A DNA stretch of 64,000 nt from Candidatus Falkowbacteria bacterium (GTDB lineage Bacteria > Patescibacteriota > Patescibacteriia > Patescibacteriales > Patescibacteriaceae), in assembly GCA_016699775.1 (NCBI GenBank), contig CP065010.1:558001-622000 (forward strand), read 5' to 3'. Under the pieces are notes generated by a model that ran no database searches, was not told the DNA's origin, and saw nothing but the letters and a program-made list of their open reading frames with translations. Positions 56,359-62,432 of this stretch are shown piece after piece (the first letter of the stretch is position 1; every line of letters starts with the position of its first letter). A program made the position numbers and the translations under genes.

Positions 56359-56387
56359 ATAGTATCACATTATTTATATTTTGTCAA
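56359..56387 (-). promoter_or_regulatory. promoter of the 55484-56272 gene
   Basis: Minus strand TTGACA (56387-56382), 17-nt spacer, TACTAT (56364-56359), 86 nt before the ATG at 56272. The leader contains a small hairpin GCCTA-TATT-TAGGC. Confidence 0.7.
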
Positions 56388-56440
56388 GTAGCTTGCTTAA
56401 TTAGCCTTGTTTTATTGACTTTTTATAGCAAATATACAAA

Positions 56441-56463
56441 AAAACCGCCATTTTGACGGTTTT
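56441..56463 (-). terminator. terminator after the 56559 gene
   Basis: AAAACCGTC-AAAAT-GGCGGTTTT on the minus strand, followed by TTT. The hairpin is symmetric enough to act on both strands. About 95 nt downstream of the 56559 stop. Confidence 0.75.
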
Positions 56464-56558
56464 TATATAACTCTTTAAAATAATTTCCCCTCACTTTTAG
56501 TCGTTCAGTGATCTAATGTATGATTTGCTGTATAAGAATGATATTTCTTATAACTAAC

Positions 56559-56966
56559 CTATATAATGCTAATTTCATTATTCAAAAAATCATTCATCAT
56601 TTTTAGATACCTATTTGCTCTTTCAATATCGTGAGGGCTATCAGATCTATCTTTTTCAGATTGTAGTATTTTCATGAACATCATAACGTGCAAATTATCA
56701 CCTTTACGACTTTCAGAAAGCCGATCTCTCTCTTCAGCAGAAGTATCAGGGTGATTTTCATGACTATATTTTTTACGTATTTCTTCAAAAGAAGAGATTG
56801 CTTCATTAATCTTATCAATATTCTTTTGTTCTCTTGCTTCTTTTTCGTTTATTAGTTTTCCTTCTTCATTTTTATATTCAGGCGTATCAATTTTTGGATA
56901 ATCGCTTGGCAGTAGAATATTAGTTTCTTTTTTGTTAACATTTTCACCTAAATTTTCATTACTCAT
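56559..56966 (-). CDS. hypothetical protein
   Basis: 135 aa, hydrophilic, helical, Glu/Lys/Asp-rich, no signal peptide. The segment NIDKINEAISSFEEIRKKYS is coiled-coil-like. No family recognised. Isolated gene with its own terminator; 57000-57215, upstream of it, holds only AT-rich sequence in which I see no gene. Confidence 0.7.
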   Translation of the reverse strand: MSNENLGENVNKKETNILLPSDYPKIDTPEYKNEEGKLINEKEAREQKNIDKINEAISSFEEIRKKYSHENHPDTSAEERDRLSESRKGDNLHVMMFMKILQSEKDRSDSPHDIERANRYLKMMNDFLNNEISII

Positions 56967-57215
56967 AAAATATCTTAATTAATAATAAAATAGGCATGTA
57001 TTATAAAAAAATCTTAAATTTTAGTCTATAAGATGTCATTGCTTCCTTCATATTCATTCATAATCTATATTATATCAAATTTTTTCTTAAATGTTTATAC
57101 TCTTAGGACTGATAATTTTCCTTTGTTTATTTTCTTGATAAAAAAGTCAGAATCCTCATGGAATCTAACTTTTGTAGTTCATTCTCTTTGGCTTTTTAGT
57201 GATGCAATAATAAAT

Positions 57216-57986
57216 TTACTGCAACTCTGTATAATAAAACTCAATATTAAGATTAAAATTAGACTTAAAAAACTCTTTAATATCTTTATTGTTCTGCCAA
57301 TCTAAAATATTTTCACCTAGAAATAACTTAAAATATTTTTGTCTATATTCATTTACTATTTGTTCACTAACTACTGGTCCTGTTCCAAGGCTAATCTCAC
57401 AATACCCATTCTGTGAATATATTCTCGTACCTTTGTTTATTTGCAATGGTGTATTAATCCATCCTTTAATATCACCGGGGCTTGGCAGTAATCCTTTTAC
57501 AAAAGCTTCTGGGAGCTGTTCGGATTTTTCATAGTTAAGCTTTGGATGATAATGACCAAAAAAATCACCTTCAGTAGGCGTGCTAATATTCCTTGCTTTA
57601 TTGCCAATTGCAATGGAAATAGTTTTGTCATTATGCTGAACTACTGAAATTTCAAAATTTGCACCTTTCCCTGCATGAGTTCTTAAAATTTCATCCAGGT
57701 CAGACTCAGAAAAATGGTCATTGTGAAAAAATATATTTACCTTTTGTTCAGTATAATTTCCGCTATCAGGTAAATATTTCATTAGGTCACTAATAGTCTC
57801 AATTTGAATAGGTTTTTCAAACGAACTTTCAGGTTGTTTAGAAAGCCAATTATCAAATGATTGCCTTTCTTGTTCACTTGACTCTAAGTTGTATTTCTTT
57901 TCAATTATTTTAATAATATCAGAAGATTCCTCAAATGCAGGCACATTAACCTTTTCTCCTCTAGAATGTATTGATTCTTGATGCAT
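57216..57986 (-). CDS. hypothetical protein with JAMM-like HxH motif
   Basis: 256 aa, no signal peptide. Segment GDFFGHYHPKLNYEKSEQ and then LLPSPGDIKGW recall the HxHP...S(x2)D arrangement of JAMM/Mov34 metalloproteases, but the spacing between HxH and SPGD (about 23 residues) is longer than in canonical JAMM. The earlier residue EISVV could supply the Glu. This is only a hint. Rest is a mixed alpha/beta protein. Neighbours do not help. Confidence 0.6.
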   Translation of the reverse strand: MHQESIHSRGEKVNVPAFEESSDIIKIIEKKYNLESSEQERQSFDNWLSKQPESSFEKPIQIETISDLMKYLPDSGNYTEQKVNIFFHNDHFSESDLDEILRTHAGKGANFEISVVQHNDKTISIAIGNKARNISTPTEGDFFGHYHPKLNYEKSEQLPEAFVKGLLPSPGDIKGWINTPLQINKGTRIYSQNGYCEISLGTGPVVSEQIVNEYRQKYFKLFLGENILDWQNNKDIKEFFKSNFNLNIEFYYTELQ

Positions 57987-58086
57987 ATATTTTATTACAA
58001 ATCTAAATTGTTGATTGATAGTTTATTTTGTAGTTTCAAGAGATCTATTGTTTCTTAAAGAGTTAATATTCTTGAACCTGATCGTT

Positions 58087-58452
58087 TTATCCTTCAATAA
58101 AAACTTTGTTGTTTGGAATACTTGGATAACGAACTCCTATAATAGTAAATTCTTCAAATACTTCGACTATTTGATCTGAGGTGCCACTTGGTATAGCAAT
58201 GTAATCCCCTTCTTCAAGCGTTAATAATTCATCACCTATTCGAAATCTTGCCTTGCCAGCAAGCACAACCATATACTCTTTTCCTTCTGGATGATAGTGT
58301 AGCTTGTCGTCTGTATCTCCAACTGGAAATGTTTTATAGTAAATCTCGATATTCTCATCTTTAAATTCTGGATCTTTCATGAATTGACCAACAAGCCATC
58401 CTCGCTTCTCTGTCATCTGAGTTTTAATTTTTCCGATTTTGAATGGTGGCAT
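58087..58452 (-). CDS. cupin-domain protein
   Basis: 121 aa. One cupin barrel: LHYHPEGKEYMVVLAGKARF carries the H-x-H...E metal motif and the GDYIAIPSGTSDQI part the second motif. No enzyme activity can be assigned. It lies 5 nt after the kinase gene stop, probably cotranscribed. Confidence 0.85.
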   Translation of the reverse strand: MPPFKIGKIKTQMTEKRGWLVGQFMKDPEFKDENIEIYYKTFPVGDTDDKLHYHPEGKEYMVVLAGKARFRIGDELLTLEEGDYIAIPSGTSDQIVEVFEEFTIIGVRYPSIPNNKVFIEG

Positions 58453-58457
58453 GTGTC

Positions 58458-59000
58458 TTATTTATTAAGAAAGATATTTCCTTTCTCAAGTAACTCTGAG
58501 TAATTAATCTTTGAAAAATCATTAGCGTCAACTTCAACCATCTCTCCTATTTTTAACGCCTTCATAGACTCACTATCAATCTTTCCCATAAGAACCTTAT
58601 CATGTCCTGGATGCCGTTCACCACTTTCTGCCCGAACCTTGACTCTCTCAGAGAGTACTTCAAATGAAGCAACACAATGATACTCTAACACTTCCGCTGA
58701 ATATGAAGAGATTAACTTATTAAGAGAAGCTTTTGCATTAGATTTAAAGTTTGCCTCAATAATTACTGGCTTTCCGACTTGTAACTCTTTCTCTAGAATT
58801 AGATATAATAAATTTATTGAAGCCACACTTAATTTAAGCGACCATTCCTTATCACTCCATCCAAGCGTATTAAACAGCTCCTCTTTGATATCATCTTTAG
58901 AAAAAGAAGGAATTTTAAGATGCTTGGAAAGATATTTAGCTAAAGTTGTTTTTCCTGACCCGGAAAAACCAGAAATAATGATAAATTTATTCCTTTTCAT
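58458..59000 (-). CDS. P-loop kinase (AAA_33/zeta-like)
   Basis: 180 aa from the ATG at 59000; a TTG at 59021 is less likely. Walker A GFSGSGKTTLAKYL near residue 10, with SKDDIKEELF and HPGHDKVLMGKI later, typical of AAA_33 small-molecule kinases. Substrate unknown. Between this gene and the RT gene (59001-59217) lies 217 nt of non-coding sequence with nothing recognisable. Confidence 0.82.
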   Translation of the reverse strand: MKRNKFIIISGFSGSGKTTLAKYLSKHLKIPSFSKDDIKEELFNTLGWSDKEWSLKLSVASINLLYLILEKELQVGKPVIIEANFKSNAKASLNKLISSYSAEVLEYHCVASFEVLSERVKVRAESGERHPGHDKVLMGKIDSESMKALKIGEMVEVDANDFSKINYSELLEKGNIFLNK

Positions 59001-59217
59001 AAAAAATAATGGTACAAGCAACTTCGTTCACCAGAACACACTCAACTTAGCTGGCCACTTCGAGCTAGAACCGTAATCGGTCAAGCCCTGTAAGGTTTTT
59101 CTTAGTCCTTTTATCTTATCATAACGACGCTCCCTGAGCACTACCGAAAAGTTACAATAGTGACACAGGATCAGTCTATAAAGTTACAGGCCAATGTAAC
59201 CTTTTCCCTAATTCCCT

Positions 59218-60195
59218 TTATTTCACTAGGCCTATTTGCTTTTGAACCTTATAGCTATTTCCGTGTTTCAATAGTCCCTTATAAGCGTTAACTGTTTCGG
59301 GCCGAGGATATCCTTTCATCTTTTTAATAATTTTTCGCTTTGAAGCCGATCTGATTTGCCGATAATTCGGAAAATGCCTCCAACCCAAAAAATCAACTCC
59401 CGAGGCGTAAGTTTTAATACAAACCTTATACTCATGTAAACGCAAATATAATTTAGTATTTAGAAACTTTTCAAATTCTATAAGCGTTTTTTGTAAATAT
59501 GCTTTATCATCAGAAAAGACAGTGAAATCGTCCGCATAGCGAATATAATATTTTATCCGCAATTCTTGCTTTACATACCTGTCAAACTCGTTCATATAGA
59601 CGTTTACCAAAAGCTGCGAGGTTAGATTTCCCAAAGGCAGACCGATGCCCGTCTGCCCGGAATTGAAACTAACGAGCACTTTTTTAACAAGCAAAATTAT
59701 TTCAGGGTCTTCTATGTGACGTTCTAGTATAGTAAGCAACTTGTCGTGATTGACGCTGGCAAAAAATTTCTTAATATCGCATTTCAAGATATAACAAGTC
59801 CTTGTATTATTTTTTGATACTTTCCTTGCAAAATATCTGAAACGGTCAATCGCCCGATGTGTCCCCTTGTCTTCACGACATGAGTAGGAATCGTAGATAA
59901 ATTGTTGTTCAAAATATGGATATAATTCTTTATAGATTAAATGGTGCAATACCCGATCTCGTACGCTTGCCTTATGGATATTTCTTGGCTTCGGATCAGA
60001 AACGTTAAAGGCTGAATATGAACCATGAATATATGTTCTATCCTTGAGTGTTCGGTGTAAACCTGCTATGTTATCAGCAAGGTGAGCCTGGAACAGGATG
60101 ACATCTTTTTTATTTCTTTTGCCGCGCAAAAACCGCTCCCACGTTGTGAGCAAATTATCAATCGAGATAATATTTTCATATTTATGTCCCAACAT
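59218..60195 (-). CDS. DGR reverse transcriptase
   Basis: 325 aa from the ATG at 60195; the longer frame to 60249 would add 18 residues of unsupported sequence. RT motifs: DSYSCREDKGTHRAI (motif 2), CDIKKFFASVNHDK (motif A Asp), GLPLGNLTSQLLVNVYMNEF (motif 4, the DGR hallmark), YIRYADDFTVFS (catalytic YADD) and FLGWRHFP. It copies the template-repeat RNA with adenine-specific errors. A GGGGGGCG-like stretch precedes the start. The nearby TR, VR and avd define a DGR. Confidence 0.95.
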   Translation of the reverse strand: MLGHKYENIISIDNLLTTWERFLRGKRNKKDVILFQAHLADNIAGLHRTLKDRTYIHGSYSAFNVSDPKPRNIHKASVRDRVLHHLIYKELYPYFEQQFIYDSYSCREDKGTHRAIDRFRYFARKVSKNNTRTCYILKCDIKKFFASVNHDKLLTILERHIEDPEIILLVKKVLVSFNSGQTGIGLPLGNLTSQLLVNVYMNEFDRYVKQELRIKYYIRYADDFTVFSDDKAYLQKTLIEFEKFLNTKLYLRLHEYKVCIKTYASGVDFLGWRHFPNYRQIRSASKRKIIKKMKGYPRPETVNAYKGLLKHGNSYKVQKQIGLVK

Positions 60196-60580
60196 ACAAC
60201 TAATTTCGCCCCCCCCACTACAATCCCCAACTGTACTGCTTCGCGCCAAGGAAGTCTACTATTCCTGGCACGAATATTTGGTGCATATAAAACGTCTTGA
60301 CCGTTATACGATCGGCGGACGAATTGACGAGATATTTCTTTCCTTATTGGAATTAATTTTTCAATCAAGTTTTGCATTTGATAAATTCGAAAAACTGTCG
60401 CTCGTAACACATGCTATCGGGAAATGCGACTTATTAAAATTCTTTTTGCAGCTTGGTTGGGAGCAAAAAACTATTCCTCACAAACTATATGGCGAGCTGA
60501 CCTTGAGGCTCGACGAAGTTGGTCGCATGCTTGGCGGCTGGAAGAAAAGCCTGGTAGAAAAAACTCCCACTAAAAGATAA
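60184..60580 (+). CDS. avd: DGR accessory protein Avd (only plus-strand gene; probable frameshift)
   Basis: The plus-strand reading frame from about 60218 encodes VLLRAKEVYYSWHEYLVHI, KRLDRYTIGGRIDEIFLSLL and LDEVGRMLGGWKKSL, the four-helix bundle of Avd proteins. In the raw sequence no good start is in this frame. Removing one C from the C8 run (60209-60216) joins it to the ATG at 60184 (MSQHTTNFAPPLQSPT). That would overlap the RT start by 12 nt head to head. Avd pentamers bind the RT and are needed for mutagenic copying. It lies antisense between TR and RT. Confidence 0.85.
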
Positions 60581-60586
60581 TGGGAG
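60558..60586 (-). terminator. terminator of the TR RNA
   Basis: Minus strand CTCCCA (60586-60581), an 11-nt loop, TGGGAG (60569-60564), then TTTTTT (60563-60558). It ends TR transcription 16 nt after the template repeat. It also overlaps the end of avd on the other strand. Confidence 0.85.
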
Positions 60587-60601
60587 AAAATCAAATAAGT
60601 G

Positions 60602-60719
60602 GCAGAAGCAGACCAAGCAGTTGTTGGAATTCCACTGATTCTCGAAGTTACCGAGGTTGAACTTCCAGTCACCGTCCGAGTTGCGATTCACGTTCGGTAC
60701 CCTGTGGTTACCGTCAGCG
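60602..60719 (-). repeat. DGR template repeat (TR), 118 bp
   Basis: Aligns without gaps to the VR at 61082-61199. Of the 118 positions 22 differ, and every one of the 22 is an A on the minus strand of TR (of 30 A). In the target frame it encodes runs of Asn and Asp codons (VNRNSDGDWKFNLGNFENQW), the usual AAC-rich TR. The leftmost 20 bases (60602-60621) are identical to VR and act as the IMH-like end. Confidence 0.97.
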
Positions 60720-60941
60720 CAATGTACGACGCACCGTCTATATCACTGGAAATAGCACCGGCCGTTTCCTGTATTGCAGTAGGAGTCTTGACTCCTGAGC
60801 GCGTCGCACCGACTGATTTGATTTTTACATACACAATCGCTCTCGCTCCCAAGACATATCCGAGGAGCAACTCGCCTTTTTTGTATACGAGAGTTTGACC
60901 GACAGAGCCCTAGCCATGCCTGACATCTACTATCCATTTTC

Positions 60942-60971
60942 ATTATAAAATGATATTTCACTTATTCGCAA
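60942..60971 (-). promoter_or_regulatory. promoter of the TR RNA
   Basis: Minus strand TTGCGA (60971-60966), 18-nt spacer, TATAAT (60947-60942). It drives transcription through TR, which starts 220 nt downstream. Confidence 0.7.
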
Positions 60972-61055
60972 GGATAAAAAAATGAACCCTTGGCAAATAC
61001 TTGATGTATTCGCACAAAGGTTCAAAAGTTTTAAGAGCAGTAAACTTGCAAAGTA

Positions 61056-61070
61056 TCTCAGTGACTGAGA
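61056..61070 (-). repeat. hairpin just downstream of VR
   Basis: TCTCAGTGACTGAGA is a 6-bp stem with a 3-nt loop, 11 nt past the end of VR and 2 nt past the target stop codon. In the BPP-1 DGR a hairpin/cruciform at the equivalent place downstream of VR is required for efficient retrohoming. Confidence 0.75.
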
Positions 61071-61072
61071 AC

Positions 61073-61759
61073 TTAACAGTCGCAGAAGCAGACCAAGCAG
61101 TCGACGGAACCCCACTGAAACCCGAAGTAACCGAGGTCGAACCTCCAGACACCGCCCGAGCCGCGACCCACGAGCGGTACCCCGTGGCCACCGTCAGCGT
61201 CTTTCCAGAGATTTTCCTTTTCATCAAAGGAAACTGTCCATTTGCCGATTGGGAATTTTTCTTTATCTACATCACGCAGCAAAGAAATGCCCTGAGCACC
61301 CACGAAAATTGCGTTCTGTTTCTTTAAGAATGTCATGCAATCTTCTGATGATACGTTTTGCAGTATTGGAAATATTTTTACAGTATAAGTTTTGCCCGGT
61401 ATAAGCTTATTACTTACTTTGGCAAAGTTCTTGTCAGTAATGTCGCTGTTGTAAAAATAGAATTCCTTTTTATACTTTTTGCCGAAAGCTTTGAGCTGTT
61501 CTTCGTGATTATAATCACTAGGAACTGTAAACTTGAACTCTGTCATAGCTCCACCAAAGCGTCTGTCTATTACAGGGAAATCCTGTTTTAGAACATTTTT
61601 TACGTTGAACTTTTTTTGTTCTTCATTAGCTTTGAGGCAGGCTTCCAGATTTAAAATTGTAAGCTCGTCGCCTTTTGATGCGGCTGCGTTAATTTTAGCA
61701 ACCAAGTCTGTATGTAGGCCGAAAACACGTTTCGGATCTACGCCGATGTTATTATCCAT
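61073..61759 (-). CDS. DGR target protein with C-terminal variable region
   Basis: 228 aa. N-terminal part about 1-145 is helical and not assigned, containing FKFTVPSDYNHEEQLKAFG; the next part (FLKKQNAIFVGAQGISLLRD, FPIGKWTVSFDEKENLW) is a CLec-type lead-in. The last about 40 residues (ADGGHGVPLVGRGSGGVWRF ... CLVCFCDC) are the variable repeat in the C-type lectin fold. Between TR and VR 15 codons change amino acid. No signal peptide. SD sequence AAGGAG 8 nt before the ATG and a perfect promoter at 61830-61858. Confidence 0.93.
   Translation of the reverse strand: MDNNIGVDPKRVFGLHTDLVAKINAAASKGDELTILNLEACLKANEEQKKFNVKNVLKQDFPVIDRRFGGAMTEFKFTVPSDYNHEEQLKAFGKKYKKEFYFYNSDITDKNFAKVSNKLIPGKTYTVKIFPILQNVSSEDCMTFLKKQNAIFVGAQGISLLRDVDKEKFPIGKWTVSFDEKENLWKDADGGHGVPLVGRGSGGVWRFDLGYFGFQWGSVDCLVCFCDC
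61082..61199 (-). repeat. DGR variable repeat (VR), 118 bp
   Basis: C-terminal coding part of the target gene; aligns to TR (60602-60719) at 96 of 118 bases. All 22 substitutions lie opposite TR adenines (minus strand), as left by adenine mutagenesis. The first 20 bases on the plus strand (61082-61101) are unchanged (IMH-like), and the next base outside, 61081, differs from TR. Confidence 0.97.
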
Positions 61760-61829
61760 CAGTTATTCTCCTTGTTAAAGAATTCCTAGATTCTGCTAGG
61801 GCAGGTATAAGAATAATCTTATGGATAAT

Positions 61830-61858
61830 ATTATATCATATATCTATAACTTTGTCAA
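61830..61858 (-). promoter_or_regulatory. consensus promoter of the DGR target gene
   Basis: Minus strand TTGACA (61858-61853), 17-nt spacer, TATAAT (61835-61830), a perfect sigma-70 consensus. About 71 nt of leader, with a hairpin CCTAG..CTAGG, precede the start. The 14 bases at 61827-61840 are identical to those at 62130-62143 before the XRE gene. Confidence 0.85.
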
Positions 61859-61937
61859 TATATCCTTAAAAATGGCTTATTTATTAAGAATAACCTAGAT
61901 AATCTGAGAATATATGCGATATTATGCAACCAACCAA

Positions 61938-62126
61938 CTACCACTTCCCTATTATTTCCTTTTGCTCACTAATAGTTGAAAGAGTCGGATTGGTTTTTCC
62001 GTTTTCAATATTACTAATAAAAGATCGGTCGACCCCTAACTTTTTAGCAACTTCTTCCTGAGTAATATTTGTCTTTACTCTGATTTTTTTTAAATTTTTT
62101 CCTAATTTCTTTGAATCATCTTTCAT
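61938..62126 (-). CDS. XRE-family helix-turn-helix regulator
   Basis: 62 aa. The HTH_3 domain fills the protein: KLGKNLKKIRVKTNITQEEV, AKKLGVDRSFISNIENGKTN, PTLST. The last residues (ISEQKEIIGKW) are shorter than the usual sixth helix, so it is a minimal version or slightly truncated. It lies 179 nt upstream of the DGR target gene on the same strand. The -10-like TATAAT is 6 nt before the ATG, so the mRNA may be leaderless. Confidence 0.85.
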   Translation of the reverse strand: MKDDSKKLGKNLKKIRVKTNITQEEVAKKLGVDRSFISNIENGKTNPTLSTISEQKEIIGKW

Positions 62127-62155
62127 AACAATATTATATCATAATTATATCATAG

Positions 62156-62179
62156 TTTGTTGTATTATAATACAACAAA
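62156..62179. promoter_or_regulatory. 24-bp perfect palindrome, probable XRE operator
   Basis: Half-site TTTGTTGTATTA, second half its exact complement; it contains TATAAT in both orientations. It is 30 bp upstream of the XRE start, the usual place for an autorepressor site. Confidence 0.7.
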
Positions 62180-62205
62180 ACACCCTCTAATTTAAGGATG
62201 TTTTG
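62176..62205 (-). terminator. hairpin between tRNA-Gln and the XRE gene
   Basis: CAAAACATCC and GGGTGTTTTG form a 10-bp stem (one G-T) around TTAAATTAGA on the minus strand, followed by TTGTATT, a poor T tract. It would end the tRNA transcript; moderate confidence. Confidence 0.55.
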
Positions 62206-62260
62206 CTAAGCGTCCCGGGCGCCCGAGATGGGTACGCACCTCGTGCTAGCTCAAGTTGGC

Positions 62261-62330
62261 TGCGGGACCAGGATTCGAACCTAGATAGCCAGGACCAGAA
62301 CCTGGAGTCCTACCGTTAGACGATCCCGCA
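62261..62330 (-). tRNA. tRNA-Gln (anticodon CTG)
   Basis: 70 nt on the minus strand. Acceptor arms TGCGGGA/TCCCGCA (7 bp), D-stem GTCT/GGAC, anticodon stem CCAGG/CCTGG with loop TTCTGGT and anticodon CTG, T-arm CTAGG/CCTGG with loop TTCGAAT. CCA is not encoded. Reads the CAG codon. The 62206-62260 stretch downstream is G+C-rich with possible hairpins, purpose unknown. Confidence 0.93.
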
Positions 62331-62432
62331 CTAATAAAGTTATAAGGTTAAAAGTTATAAAGTTTATAAAGCTAGGAAGTTTTCTTTATAAACATAATTA
62401 CTTTACACCTTATAAACATTTAACTCAGTAAA

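Larger units (their letters stand above)
60558..60936 (-). ncRNA. DGR template-repeat RNA
   Basis: Inferred transcript of about 380 nt from the promoter at 60942-60971 to the terminator at 60558-60586, with the TR at 60602-60719 near its 3' end. It would be the template for the reverse transcriptase. The 5' part (60720-60936) has no credible gene. In BPP-1 the RNA extends past TR toward the RT gene; here it appears to end directly after TR. End points are estimated. Confidence 0.65.

Noticed and set aside
57033..57305. Plus-strand frame of 90 codons
   Set aside because: AT-rich shadow overlapping the end of the 57216 gene, with no start signal.
60688..60870. Minus-strand reading frame of 60 codons overlapping and just upstream of TR
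   Set aside because: It contains no recognisable domain, lies within the predicted TR transcript and runs out of frame with the target; more likely leader of the template RNA.
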